DNA from: Bacillus sp. J33
GTDB taxonomy: Bacteria > Bacillota > Bacilli > Bacillales > Cytobacillaceae
NCBI RefSeq assembly: GCF_000518885.1
Contig: NZ_JAEL01000034.1
Location: 1 to 51,503 of the forward strand
Reading direction: 5' to 3'
DNA length: 51,503 bases
Below the pieces are notes generated by a model. It searched no databases and had not been told where the DNA came from. It saw nothing but the letters and a program-made list of their open reading frames with translations. This document shows, one piece after another, positions 1 through 8,077 of this stretch (position 1 is its first letter; every line of letters starts with the position of its first letter). The position numbers were made by a program, and so were the translations under genes.

Positions 1-171
1 CGGAGCGGCCCTATTCTGTCTTTTCTTTGGCTTTTGGTTGAAATCCTCCATTTCTGCATACTTCTTAATGGTTCGCGGATCTCTCCCTGTCCTTTTAGCT
101 ACACTTGAATATCCGCAGTCTTTATTGTTAACCTCATGTCTGATATAATTAATCTCGGCCACTGCCAACAT
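1..171 (-). CDS. istA: IS21-family transposase IstA, N-terminal part (runs off the window)
   Basis: The minus strand reads 57 codons without a stop from an ATG at 171 to the window edge. It begins MLAVAEINYIRHEV and continues through a helix-turn-helix typical of IstA (GYSSVAKRTGRDPRTIKKY). IstA is the DDE transposase of IS21 elements and works with the ATPase IstB; the catalytic part lies outside the window. An AGGAGG lies 11 nt upstream of the ATG. The flanking DNA at 251-322 has the repeats expected of an IS21 end. Whether the element is complete cannot be judged here. Confidence 0.8.
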   Translation of the reverse strand, partial: MLAVAEINYIRHEVNNKDCGYSSVAKRTGRDPRTIKKYAEMEDFNQKPKKRQNRAAP

Positions 172-250
172 CTCCTTAAATACCTCCTGCACGTTTTGTA
201 CCCAACAGGAAGTGTATGTGTATTTTGGAATGTTGACAAGTGGCCATTTT

Positions 251-322
251 TAATTTGTGCAGGCCCCTAGGGGCCAGCACAAATTAAATGCCATAACCTA
301 CATTTTTATGATGCCATAAACA
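251..322. repeat. IS21 terminal region: near-perfect palindrome and repeated transposase-site-like motif
   Basis: Positions 251-286 form a palindrome of 36 bp with only one mismatched pair (arms TAATTTGTGC / GCACAAATTA around GGCCCCTAGGGGCC). The motif ATGCCATAA occurs at 288-296 and again at 311-319. IS21 ends carry several short repeats bound by IstA, and the element should end in ..CA on this strand, so the boundary is probably near 302 or 322. The exact end cannot be fixed without an uninterrupted reference. Confidence 0.5.
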
Positions 323-411
323 AAATTCACTGCAGACGTAGATCAATCCAATTAAAATCTAATACTAACTTGGCCTTGTCTCTTCCTTTCATTTCATACA
401 TATAAACGTTT

Positions 412-451
412 GCCTAAAGACTGTTAAATGCCTCAATAACAGTCCTTAGGC
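412..451 (-). terminator. Probable tyrS terminator hairpin
   Basis: A 15-bp stem with one mismatch (GCCTAAAGACTGTTA paired with TAACAGTCCTTAGGC, 10-nt loop) lies just beyond the tyrS stop. The T-run on the tyrS side is weak (AAACGTTT), so termination strength is uncertain. Confidence 0.6.
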
Positions 452-468
452 AGATTTTACTTTTATTC

Positions 469-1713
469 TTATAATTTTACTTTTACAAATTTACGTTTTC
501 CTACCTGAACAATTAAGCCGTCAGTGATGGTTAGCTGCAATTGCGGATCGTCTACCTGGTTTCCATCTACTCTAACACCTCTATTCGCAATCATTCTTCT
601 GGCTTCACTTTTGGATTTTAACAATTCCAATCCCACTAGCAGCTCAATGATTGAAATTTCCCTTTCACCTTCCCACTCGATAACAGGAATTTCATCAGGC
701 ATAGATCCATTTTGGAAGACTGAGATAAAATGATGTTCTGCCCTCTCTGCCGCTTCCTGTCCGTGGTACATTCTCACTATCGTCCTGGCAAGCAGCATTT
801 TTGCGTCCCTGGGGTGCAGTTCCCCTGTTTTCAATTGCTCTTTGATGGTTTGAATTTGATCTGGTGTAAAATCTGTTACTAACTCAAAGTATTTATTCAT
901 TAATTCATCGGGAATAGACATTGCTTTACCGTACATTTCTTGTGGAATTTCATCAATTCCAATGTAATTTTTCTTTGATTTTGACATCTTTTCAACACCG
1001 TCAAGTCCCTCTAATAATGGCATCAGCAAGGCAACCTGCTTTTCTTTGCCATACTTTTCCTGAAAATGCCTTCCCATCAATATGTTGAAATGCTGGTCTG
1101 TTCCACCAAGCTCAATATCACACTCTAAAACGACCGAATCATATCCCTGCATTAGGGGGTAAAAGAATTCATGCAGCGAAATAGGCTTGCCAAAAGCAAT
1201 TCTTTCTTCAAAGTCATCCCTTTCCAATAGTCTTGCTACGGTTATTTTTCCTGCTAGCTGAATAACATCTTCAAGGTTTAATTTGGACAGCCACTTAGAG
1301 TTGTAATGTAACTCGACTTTTTCCATATCAATAACCTTTGCAAATTGTTCGAAGTATGTTTTGGCATTATGCTTAACTTCTTCCTCTGTTAATTGTTTCC
1401 TAGCTGCAGATTTTCCAGTTGGATCTCCAATTTTTCCTGTAAAGTCGCCAATTATAAGTTGAATAAGATGGCCATTCTCTTGGAATTGCCTCATTTTGTT
1501 GAGTACCACCGTATGTCCAAGGTGTACATCTGGGGCAGAAGGATCTAAGCCTAGTTTTATTTTTAGTGGTTTATTTTCTAATATGGACTTGGCAATTTTA
1601 TATTCAAGCTCTTCAGCTGGAATAATTTCTTGAACCCCTTGGCTGTAAATGGCCATTTGCCTCTTTACTTCTGTACGTTGTTCATCATTTAATTGCGCCA
1701 GTAAATTTCTCAT
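469..1713 (-). CDS. tyrS: Tyrosyl-tRNA synthetase
   Basis: Class I aminoacyl-tRNA synthetase that charges tRNA-Tyr in the cytoplasm. The protein has 414 residues, normal for bacterial TyrRS. The HIGH-type signature appears as HLGH ([11 protein letters not shown]), the KMSKS loop is intact ([13 protein letters not shown]), and an S4-like RNA-binding domain closes the protein ([18 protein letters not shown]). I chose the ATG at 1713 ([12 protein letters not shown]) because AGGAGG stands 7 nt upstream; the longer reading frame runs into the T-box terminator and cannot be translated sensibly. Expression is controlled by the T-box leader directly upstream. The HLGH and S4 features fit the TyrS group rather than the divergent TyrZ group, but that split was not tested. 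Confidence 0.97.
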   Translation of the reverse strand: MRNLLAQLNDEQRTEVKRQMAIYSQGVQEIIPAEELEYKIAKSILENKPLKIKLGLDPSAPDVHLGHTVVLNKMRQFQENGHLIQLIIGDFTGKIGDPTGKSAARKQLTEEEVKHNAKTYFEQFAKVIDMEKVELHYNSKWLSKLNLEDVIQLAGKITVARLLERDDFEERIAFGKPISLHEFFYPLMQGYDSVVLECDIELGGTDQHFNILMGRHFQEKYGKEKQVALLMPLLEGLDGVEKMSKSKKNYIGIDEIPQEMYGKAMSIPDELMNKYFELVTDFTPDQIQTIKEQLKTGELHPRDAKMLLARTIVRMYHGQEAAERAEHHFISVFQNGSMPDEIPVIEWEGEREISIIELLVGLELLKSKSEARRMIANRGVRVDGNQVDDPQLQLTITDGLIVQVGKRKFVKVKL

Positions 1714-1721
1714 TGTGTTTC

Positions 1722-1769
1722 CTCCTATAAAAAATATAAAAACCACATCCCTAAAAAAGGGACGTGGTT
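1722..1769 (-). terminator. Regulated terminator of the tyrS T-box
   Basis: Arms AACCACGTCCC and GGGATGTGGTT form an 11-bp stem (one G:U-type mismatch), followed by TTTTTATATTTTTT just before the tyrS ribosome binding site. It is the terminator that competes with the T-box antiterminator. Confidence 0.9.
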
Positions 1770-1970
1770 TTGCACGCGGTACCACCCTAATTGAAGGATA
1801 ACAATCCTTCCACTCTGCGAATAACGGATCGTCCGTTCTTTGCTGCGTTATTTAGCAAAGAAAGCTCAGGGAATGTAATTCGTGTTATCTATGTGCCGGT
1901 TTGCACCAACCACCGACTCTCTGTTAACAGGGAGATAACGACTACTGGGTTTCCCATCATCACTTTTTCT
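1741..1970 (-). promoter_or_regulatory. T-box riboswitch leader (tyrosine) of tyrS
   Basis: The invariant T-box AGGGTGGTACCGCG lies on the minus strand at 1775-1788, and the conserved stem I element GGTTGGTGCAAACCGG lies further upstream. A TAC triplet at 1875-1877 sits where the specifier codon is expected, which fits tyrosine. Uncharged tRNA-Tyr would stabilise the antiterminator and allow tyrS transcription. The motif is seen directly; the specifier assignment is an inference. Confidence 0.93.
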
Positions 1971-1987
1971 TTTTAAAATTGTGTTTT

Positions 1988-2491
1988 TTAGAAATTATTT
2001 TCCCTTATAACCCTTCTTAGAACTTTCGTTATGTTTTTTTGTTCATTGATCGTTAAACCGGAAACAATTTCAGATTCACCTTTATGAAACCGCGGATAGA
2101 GTTCCTCCATTACTGCCTTTCCCTTATCTGTCAAAGAAAGGGAGGTAATTCTTCGGTCTCTGTTATCCGTTTTCCTGACACATAATTCCTTTCGTTCAAG
2201 CGTTTTAGTTATATTGCTTATAGTCGCTTTTGAGACACCAGCTGACTCGGCTAATTTCTTTGTCTCAATTGAGTCCCAAATCCACAAATCATAAAGCATG
2301 GAAAATGCTGTCCAAGATAAGCCATAATCCGCTAAGACTTCTTGTTCCATTTTATTTCTTACTCCTTGTGCAGCCCGATATATATTGGTGACAACTGCGA
2401 TCGCATCTAAATTTAGTGAATTAATCGGAATTTTTGTCAGCCGTTTAATTGTATCTATTTCTTCAGGGAGCCATTCCCCTTCTTCATTCAT
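1988..2491 (-). CDS. MarR-family transcriptional regulator
   Basis: A 167-residue winged-helix DNA-binding protein. The recognition region reads LAESAGVSKATISNITKTLERK, followed by the wing DNRDRRITSLSLTDKG, the classic MarR DxRxxxxxLT signature. MarR proteins act as dimers that release DNA on binding phenolic or other small ligands. The N-terminal 40 residues (WLPEEIDTIKRLTKIPI) extend beyond the minimal fold. The AAGGAGGGG upstream is 14 nt from the ATG, a long spacing. It lies upstream of tyrS on the same strand, so its 3' end probably overlaps the tyrS promoter region. The regulated target is not obvious; no efflux or catabolic gene is adjacent. Confidence 0.9.
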   Translation of the reverse strand: MNEEGEWLPEEIDTIKRLTKIPINSLNLDAIAVVTNIYRAAQGVRNKMEQEVLADYGLSWTAFSMLYDLWIWDSIETKKLAESAGVSKATISNITKTLERKELCVRKTDNRDRRITSLSLTDKGKAVMEELYPRFHKGESEIVSGLTINEQKNITKVLRRVIRENNF

Positions 2492-2798
2492 TAAATGAAT
2501 AACAACCCCTCCTTCATTTTCGGAATCGTTAGCTATGAAACAATTCTAGCAAATAAAATGAAAGAAGACAATAGTGTTCTCCATTATTATATACTTCCAT
2601 CTAAAAGAGGCGGCAAAATTCTATGCTCTTAATGATGTAAAGCCATTGTCATTGTTTATGCACTAATAAAAAGCGGGCTGCTAAACACTATGTGGTTGCC
2701 CCCTAATTACAGCGCTATATAATATTTTCTCACCTGGAACTGAAGCCATTAACATTTTTACAGGATTTCTTAATACAATTCTTTTAGAGGTGATAAAA

Positions 2799-3239
2799 AT
2801 GCCAAGAGTACAATATACCGACAGTGACGTAGCTTTAATGGCAAGGATGATGAGAGCAGAAGCCGAAGGTGAAGGGAAACTGGGGATGCTTATGGTTGGG
2901 AATGTAATTGTCAATCGACGAAAAGCTAATTGTCTTGATTTTGAAGGTTTAAGGACAATACCTCAAGTGATTTTTCAAATACAGGGAGGAAATTATTCTT
3001 TTGAAGCAGTACAGAAAGGGAATGTTTTTTATAACAGAGCAAGAAGTGTAGAAAAAAGATTAGCCAAACAAACCTTAGACTACTGGAGAGAACATCCTTC
3101 GAAGTATGCTCTTTGGTACTTTAATCCGTATGCTCCATGTCCGCCAACATGGTACGACCAGCCATTTGCAGGACAATTTAAACAACATTGTTATTATGAA
3201 CCGAAGGCTAATACATGTGAAAGTGCCTATAGATGGTAA
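2799..3239 (+). CDS. cwlJ: Spore cortex-lytic cell wall hydrolase CwlJ
   Basis: A 146-residue hydrolase_2 family protein with the CwlJ pattern: LMARMMRAEAEGEGKLGM near the N-terminus (catalytic Glu in the AEAEGEG loop), the GNVIVNR segment, and an aromatic Cys-rich end (PYAPCPPTW). CwlJ degrades the modified peptidoglycan of the spore cortex during germination and is needed for Ca-dipicolinate-triggered germination. There is no signal peptide, as in known CwlJ proteins. I chose ATG 2799 because AGAGGTGA lies 5 nt upstream; a GTG three codons earlier lies inside that site. Partner gerQ, next to cwlJ in B. subtilis, is absent here, so it may lie elsewhere. Confidence 0.92.
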   Translation: MPRVQYTDSDVALMARMMRAEAEGEGKLGMLMVGNVIVNRRKANCLDFEGLRTIPQVIFQIQGGNYSFEAVQKGNVFYNRARSVEKRLAKQTLDYWREHPSKYALWYFNPYAPCPPTWYDQPFAGQFKQHCYYEPKANTCESAYRW

Positions 3240-3241
3240 TA

Positions 3242-3268
3242 AAAACCCCCACAATTGTGGGGATTTTT
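3242..3268 (+). terminator. cwlJ terminator
   Basis: Stem AAAAACCCCCAC / GTGGGGATTTTT with a short central loop, directly after the stop codon and followed by a T-run. Confidence 0.85.
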
Positions 3269-3360
3269 GTGTGTTATCCCTTCTTTTCTTCGATCAGCTT
3301 GCCCATTCGTGGAATAACAACCATGCGAGAACAGCCTTCTTAAAAGAGGGGTCTTTCTAG

Positions 3361-4152
3361 TTATAAAGATTGATTAGCATCTATCCTAGTGGAATTTTCC
3401 CCCTTGACCTGCTTTAATGTCGCGACTATAAGAAAGCTGACAATCACTAATAAAAGCCATGAACTCACCTTTCCTAGATGAACGAGACTCCATGCATCGG
3501 TTTGGTTTGGATATTCCCAAGCTCCAAAGAACGTTGCGATATTTTCGGCTATCCATATAAAAAATCCGATGAGTACAAAAGAAAGTGCGAGTGGCATACG
3601 GTAACGAGTTCCATTAACCTCGTATGTGACCCATGTTTGCCAAAAGACGATCATTACAAGTCCAGATAACCACCAGCGAACATCAATCCAATAGTGGTGG
3701 GTAAAAAAATTCAAATAGATTGCAGCGGCAAGCGGTACAACTAACAAAAGCGGCGGCCACTTAACCAGATCAACCTTAAGCCTCCTCCACGCCTGGCAAA
3801 GATAACTCGCTACACTTGCGTACATGAACCCGCTATACAAAGGCACTCCAAAAATTTTGGAATACCCTTCCTCCGGATAAGACCATGAGCCCATATGTAC
3901 CTTAAAAAGTTCAAGGGCAAGCCCAATAAGGTGGAACAATGTGATAACCTTTAGTTCATCCCGTGTTTCAAGCCCAGATCGCACCATCTGCCACTGCATT
4001 AGAAGACAGATAATGAGCAGCCAGTCATAACGTGGCAGGAAGGGAAGTGTCAAGATTTGTGTAATAGCCAACGAGGCAAAAATAACGACAGGAAACAAAC
4101 AGGATTGGGCCTGTTCCCAGCCAAAACGAACGAGTTGTTTTAGTGCTCTCAA
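3361..4152 (-). CDS. yoaT: DUF817 integral membrane protein (YoaT-like)
   Basis: A polytopic membrane protein of about 263 residues with seven or eight hydrophobic segments and conserved pieces typical of DUF817 (FKVHMGSWSYPEEGY, YASVASYLCQAWRR, VNGTRYRMPL, GAWEYPNQ). Function is unknown. I prefer a TTG start at 4152 because GGAGG stands 8 nt upstream of it, while the ATG at 4167 overlaps that site and has none of its own; this is not certain. It follows yoaS and yozG in the same order as in B. subtilis, which suggests a conserved unit, although about 110 bp separate it from yozG. Confidence 0.85.
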   Translation of the reverse strand: MRALKQLVRFGWEQAQSCLFPVVIFASLAITQILTLPFLPRYDWLLIICLLMQWQMVRSGLETRDELKVITLFHLIGLALELFKVHMGSWSYPEEGYSKIFGVPLYSGFMYASVASYLCQAWRRLKVDLVKWPPLLLVVPLAAAIYLNFFTHHYWIDVRWWLSGLVMIVFWQTWVTYEVNGTRYRMPLALSFVLIGFFIWIAENIATFFGAWEYPNQTDAWSLVHLGKVSSWLLLVIVSFLIVATLKQVKGENSTRIDANQSL

Positions 4153-4262
4153 GATTTGTGCCTCCATTTTTGAATAGTTAGATTCATAAGTAACTCCCCT
4201 ATTATGAAATAACGGAAAAAGAAAGCTTTATTTTCCTTTCAATCGTAAATTTCCCTGCCTTA

Positions 4263-4484
4263 TTAATTTTGGATGTCATCATCACTTCGGTATTCTAAAA
4301 TATCTCCGGGCTGACATTCCAATGCTTTGCAAATTGCCTCTAAAGTTGAAAGCCTAATCGCTTTTGCCTTTCCATTTTTCAATATAGAGAGGTTAGCCAT
4401 CGTTATTCCAACCCTCTCCGAAAGCTCTGTTACGCTCATTTTCCTTTTAGCCAGCATCACATCAATATTGATTATAATCGCCAT
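4263..4484 (-). CDS. yozG: Cro/CI-type (XRE) helix-turn-helix regulator, YozG-like
   Basis: A 73-residue single-domain HTH protein (MAIIINIDVMLAKRKMSV, then LSERVGITMANLSILKNGK as the HTH, and LEAICKALECQPGDILEY at the end). This small HTH group is usually co-encoded with DUF2975 membrane proteins, exactly as here. The ATG at 4484 follows TGAGGTGA, whose first three bases are the yoaS stop codon, so the two genes are tightly coupled in translation. It probably autoregulates the yoaS-yozG pair; no ligand is known. Confidence 0.9.
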   Translation of the reverse strand: MAIIINIDVMLAKRKMSVTELSERVGITMANLSILKNGKAKAIRLSTLEAICKALECQPGDILEYRSDDDIQN

Positions 4485-4494
4485 GTTATTCACC

Positions 4495-4977
4495 TCAGAC
4501 CGTTAAATCATTTTCTGATTTTATATCAATTGCTTCTTGTAAAAGCCTTTGGAGAACAGCCGCAAAAACTGCGATCACCATTGAAGCAAAAGGAACAACC
4601 AATCCTATGAAGATGACACCTGGGGCGTCGTCTTTCTCTGCAAAGAGATAAAAGAGCGGCAAGACTAGCACATGCAGACTACTGATTATGATTGCACAGT
4701 ATTTGATTTTCTTTAAAGCCTTTACAGAAAGCTCGGAGAAAGCTTTATTTTTGTCAATATAGCGTAAAAGTTTGAATGCCTGATACAAAGCAAAATAAAA
4801 AGGTACTGCCGATGCATAAAAAACGATGGAAACGAGATATTTTATAAAAGCAAACTCTGGAAGCAATTTTTCTGTAATATTCCCTATCTCAGGAACTAAA
4901 AAGATGCACAAAGCAAGAACGGGGACTCCCAAAAGAAAAACAGCTATTTTTAAAAACAACGTTGTTACTTTTTTCAT
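4495..4977 (-). CDS. yoaS: DUF2975 membrane protein, YoaS-like
   Basis: A 160-residue protein with four hydrophobic segments, near residues 5-30, 45-70, 90-115 and 125-150. A basic/charged loop (FKLLRYIDKNKAFSELSVKALKKIKY) typical of DUF2975 follows the second segment. Function is unknown; the constant partnership with a YozG-type HTH suggests a membrane sensor or transported-signal role, which is inference. ATG 4977 is preceded by GTGAGGTG at 6 nt. A GTG at 4986 lies inside that site. Confidence 0.85.
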   Translation of the reverse strand: MKKVTTLFLKIAVFLLGVPVLALCIFLVPEIGNITEKLLPEFAFIKYLVSIVFYASAVPFYFALYQAFKLLRYIDKNKAFSELSVKALKKIKYCAIIISSLHVLVLPLFYLFAEKDDAPGVIFIGLVVPFASMVIAVFAAVLQRLLQEAIDIKSENDLTV

Positions 4978-5032
4978 AAAAAGCACCTCACTAATTTATT
5001 ATCAAATTGAATTTAACATAATATTTATCGTT

Positions 5033-5257
5033 TTACAATAAATAATTACTGATTATAGTTATGTTTTTATCGACATGGAAATATTCCTTTGGATTTAGGC
5101 AAAGAAAAAAGCATTTCTCAAGGCGAAGAAATGCTTTTTTCTTTGAACTATTCAATTTATAACTTGTGCAGCTGCCCTGCCGCGTTAGTTCAGCAGCTTT
5201 AACAAAAAGAGCGTCAATCCTTCTTGGATCAACACCCCGATGTGAAGGTTTTAACAT
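5033..5257 (-). CDS. Small unrecognised ORF overlapping the DNA-repair gene; probably a remnant
   Basis: A 74-codon frame starts at an ATG that overlaps the stop of the upstream gene (ATGTTAA), the arrangement of coupled genes. The first 40 residues (LKPSHRGVDPRRIDALFVKAA) look protein-like, but the remainder runs straight through the transcription terminator at 5104-5141. It may be the start of a gene whose 3' part was lost. No family was recognised. Confidence 0.3.
   Translation of the reverse strand: MLKPSHRGVDPRRIDALFVKAAELTRQGSCTSYKLNSSKKKAFLRLEKCFFLCLNPKEYFHVDKNITIISNYLL
5104..5141 (-). terminator. Terminator downstream of the AlkD-like gene
   Basis: A 14-bp stem (AAAAAAGCATTTCT / AGAAATGCTTTTTT) with an 8-nt loop and A/T tails on both sides; it could act on either strand. 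Confidence 0.85.
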
Positions 5258-5958
5258 CTTACATATTTACGTTTAAAACCAAGTCTCCCTCTATCAATTT
5301 CTTTTTGAATACTTTCGTAAGCGTTTAGGAAACTGCTTTTTTTCTTGTCCCGTTTGACTTCTACTGTACCGACTTCCTTTGCGGTCTCAACTGCCTTTTC
5401 ATGTAGCGGCAAAAATGAAATCCCCACGGTGTATAGAAAATTATTCATTGCGGATTTCGTTCGTTCTGGTGAATGATGTATCGTATCTTTCACAATATCA
5501 AGCAAATTGGAAATCTTGCTTTCGGAAAATTCACTGTCTGCGCGATTCCCTAAAAGCCAGCAGTAGCAACTCCAGCCTCCAGACATTCTCAGCTCTTCAC
5601 CGCTTGTAATCCATTTATCAGCAACGTCTTGTGCAATATCTGACTCTGATAAAGTTACTGCCACCACATAATCCGACAGCATATAAAAATACGCTCCATC
5701 CATCCAGCGGTCAAAATCTGACTCGGTCATGGCTTTTGGATCTGCAATAATGCCTGCAAAATACATTGCATCATAGTTACCTGTGGCATATAGCTCTTCA
5801 GCTAAAGGCTGATTTATTTTTATTTTCTTTGCAATTGGTTTCATAGCACCTGTAGCCACGCCAAAAAGCGGCTCGTGAGCACCATTGGATATGTACATTT
5901 TTTTAGTTCGTTCCTTACCGAGGGCTTCAAGCTCCTGCATAACTGTATCGAAATCCAT
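5251..5958 (-). CDS. DNA alkylation repair protein (AlkD-like HEAT-repeat family)
   Basis: A 235-residue protein of the PF08713 family (alpha-helical, HEAT-like repeats) related to the glycosylase AlkD, which removes bulky or cationic alkylated bases. Recognisable segments include HEPLFGVATGAMKPIAKKI near residue 30, the NYDAMYFAGIIADP helix turn, and DRWMDGAYFYMLSDYVV. These match the subfamily of shorter AlkD relatives found in Bacillus, whose activity has mostly not been tested. The C-terminus is basic (KRDKKKSS, GFKRKYVRC), as expected for DNA binding. The start has a weak AGGGAGG site upstream. The gene stands alone, apart from a short overlapping ORF. Confidence 0.85.
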   Translation of the reverse strand: MDFDTVMQELEALGKERTKKMYISNGAHEPLFGVATGAMKPIAKKIKINQPLAEELYATGNYDAMYFAGIIADPKAMTESDFDRWMDGAYFYMLSDYVVAVTLSESDIAQDVADKWITSGEELRMSGGWSCYCWLLGNRADSEFSESKISNLLDIVKDTIHHSPERTKSAMNNFLYTVGISFLPLHEKAVETAKEVGTVEVKRDKKKSSFLNAYESIQKEIDRGRLGFKRKYVRC

Positions 5959-6305
5959 AGTTTTGCACTTCCTCCCTAATTTTAATACTATTTAATTGTA
6001 ACCAACTAGTTTAGATTTTTTATCAAATTTTCCACACACTCAATTTTACCATTAATCTTACCCATGGAATCTGCCCTTTTCATAAAACCCCTTTATAAAA
6101 TTCTCCATCCACTAACCTGTATGTCAGCTTAACAAGAAAATCTCCCCTGGAAAGGCAGTTAAATCTCCAATTAACGGAGCCGTTATTTAAATAAAAATTT
6201 CTCAGATGATTAATTGTGATATGTTATGATGAACAAGTGCGTTAACCTATTCTTTTTTTAGTTAACATTCGAACGTGAGCGAACCTGTCGAAGTGGGGGA
6301 AATTT
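5959..6305. other. Intergenic region without a gene
   Basis: AT-rich DNA between divergent genes. No coding frame, hairpin terminator or clear operator was found. A degenerate piece of the dispersed repeat (AATTAACGGAGCCGTTA, near 6170) is present. Confidence 0.5.
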
Positions 6306-6722
6306 ATGTATAAACTACGAGGTCATCATCTTTTTTGCCTTCTTGGGTATCGGGGAATGGGCTATTCCAAAGAATACGTGGAAAATATGACACGTTTGCA
6401 TCAAACATTGAGAAACAACCCCAAGACGTGGATTCAGCTTGTAAAAGGACCTGATCAGTTGTGTGAAAAGTACCCAAACTCAGGGGAATACCACTGCCAA
6501 CACGACAATATTTATGAAAGAGATGCCGCTATTTTAGAGAAATTAGGGCTTAAAATAGGGCAAATACTGAAGTGGGAGGACATTGAGTCGCACATCCAAA
6601 AGTATGTTGTCCCCTCCGATATTCAAACTGTGTGTGAAACTTGTTCCTGGCGTTCATATGGGGTTTGTGAAGAAGGTATTCAAGAGATTCTTGAAGGGAA
6701 AGGCTTAAGGGAGGTTAAATAA
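6306..6722 (+). CDS. DUF1284 domain protein, Cys-rich (putative Fe-S)
   Basis: A 138-residue protein opening with the family signature YKLRGHHLFCLLGYRGMGYS. Cysteines occur as LFC, DQLC, YHCQH and the CETCSWRSYGVC cluster at the end, which suggests metal or iron-sulfur binding as proposed for DUF1284. No activity is known. AGTGGGGGAAA lies upstream of the ATG. The gene is apparently monocistronic and followed by a short hairpin. Confidence 0.85.
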   Translation: MYKLRGHHLFCLLGYRGMGYSKEYVENMTRLHQTLRNNPKTWIQLVKGPDQLCEKYPNSGEYHCQHDNIYERDAAILEKLGLKIGQILKWEDIESHIQKYVVPSDIQTVCETCSWRSYGVCEEGIQEILEGKGLREVK

Positions 6723-6741
6723 GTCCTCCCCTTTATTTAAT
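6708..6741 (+). terminator. Possible terminator of the DUF1284 gene
   Basis: GGGAGG (overlapping the end of the ORF) pairs with CCTCCC, followed by CTTTATTTAATT. The stem is short, so confidence is modest. Confidence 0.45.
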
Positions 6742-6827
6742 TGTTCCGTTCTGTGTAATATTTAAAAACGGTTTGGCATTTTAAATGAATAGATCAAAAT
6801 ACACTAAGAACTTCTTGAAATAGAGAC

Positions 6828-6928
6828 CTTTGTCCTTCAGGAAAAGTGCCAGATTGCTGAAGGTCAAAGGCTGTTGCAGCTAGCCCGTACTTATTTAACT
6901 CAAGCCCCCCGTTAATGGAATAACATTC
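6828..6928. repeat. Dispersed-repeat copy with hairpin
   Basis: CCTTTGTCCTTCAG (6828 onward) pairs with CTGAAGGTCAAAGG about 16 nt later with one mismatch. It is followed by a degenerate copy of the window-wide repeat (TTTAACTCAAGCCCCCCGTT..). No gene lies between 6723 and 7052. Confidence 0.5.
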
Positions 6929-7052
6929 TTATCTTTCAGAAGAAACGTCTCCTGCTTCCCAATAAACTTCACTTAATCTATACACTGAGTTTACTGGGCT
7001 TTAATATTCAGATGATATGATTGGTTTAGCAACGAAAGAGGAGGCAGTATAA

Positions 7053-7850
7053 ATGAATGTGCGTGCAATATTTATTGATATGGATGGTACACTGCTAAAA
7101 GCCTCAAACTACATTTCCCGCCGAAATATGGAAGCCATTAATAGGCTCATTAATCAGGGAGTCAAGGTTTTTCTAGCCACTGGCCGGCACTATGAAGTAA
7201 CCGCTCCCTACCATAAAGAAATTGGATTACGGACTCCGATGATCTGTTTGAATGGTGCCGCTATTCACGATGCAGAGACAGGAAGAGTTATGCAAATGAC
7301 AACCGTCCGATTAAACGAAGAACGATTTCACCATCTGACCGCTGAAAGTCCTTGTAATGTTATTATCCATACAGCAAATGGGCTTTATTGTAAGGAAACA
7401 AATGAAGAAATTGATTATTGGACAGAAGTTGGGCAAATTCCGCCACGGTATATTGGAGATTTAAGACAGGCAACTTATCAAGATGTTCTTAAATATAGTG
7501 TTCGTACAGGTGCATCAAGTACTGAATTATCCGCTTTGTTTAAAAAGGAAGGAGAAGTAATCGATTGGAATGACGGGTTTGAGATAGTTGCTCCTAATGT
7601 TTCCAAATGGTCTGCTATAAAAAGCTTACTTACCGAATTTCAAATTAGTCCAAATGAAGTCGCAGCTATTGGAGACGGACCTAATGATATAGAGATGCTT
7701 CGTCATGCCGGTATTGGTGTGGCAATGGGAAACGCTAGCGAAAAGGTTCAAGCAGCAGCTGATATTGTTACAGGACACCACGAACATGATGGATTAGCCG
7801 AATTTATAGAGCGATATCTTCTTAAATCATATGAGCCATATGCAATTTAA
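7053..7850 (+). CDS. Cof-type HAD-IIB family phosphatase
   Basis: A 265-residue HAD hydrolase. Motif I is FIDMDGTLL (nucleophile Asp 9), motif II is the FLATGRH segment, motif III is the Lys in SKWSAIKSLL, and motif IV is AIGDGPNDIEML. The C2B cap between motifs II and III places it in the Cof/YkrA group, which dephosphorylates sugar phosphates, flavin mononucleotide or similar small phosphates; the substrate cannot be read from sequence. AGAGGAGG lies upstream of the ATG at normal spacing, and the gene has its own terminator. Confidence 0.93.
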   Translation: MNVRAIFIDMDGTLLKASNYISRRNMEAINRLINQGVKVFLATGRHYEVTAPYHKEIGLRTPMICLNGAAIHDAETGRVMQMTTVRLNEERFHHLTAESPCNVIIHTANGLYCKETNEEIDYWTEVGQIPPRYIGDLRQATYQDVLKYSVRTGASSTELSALFKKEGEVIDWNDGFEIVAPNVSKWSAIKSLLTEFQISPNEVAAIGDGPNDIEMLRHAGIGVAMGNASEKVQAAADIVTGHHEHDGLAEFIERYLLKSYEPYAI

Positions 7851-7874
7851 GGTTTTTTTTATAATGATTTTTGC

Positions 7875-7915
7875 AATAAAAAAGACAGGTGTGATGTGTA
7901 CCTGTCTTTTTTATT
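7875..7915 (+). terminator. Terminator of the HAD gene
   Basis: A 16-bp perfect stem (AATAAAAAAGACAGGT / ACCTGTCTTTTTTATT) with a 9-nt loop, ending in T6. Confidence 0.93.
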
Positions 7916-8077
7916 AGCAATATTTTTTATAGGGTATCTTTAATAGAACATTTTCTTGGGTTTTTAACAATATCAACCGCTTCGACATTGCTAATTAGCT
8001 CCAATTTCCAAATCTCTCTTATTCAAAGATTATTTAAAACTTAGAGTCCGTATTTCTTTGTATGTGCTTCATAAAAC

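Noticed and set aside
1791..1976. 61-codon plus-strand ORF upstream of tyrS
   Set aside because: It is the complement of the tyrS T-box leader, whose conserved RNA motifs explain the sequence.
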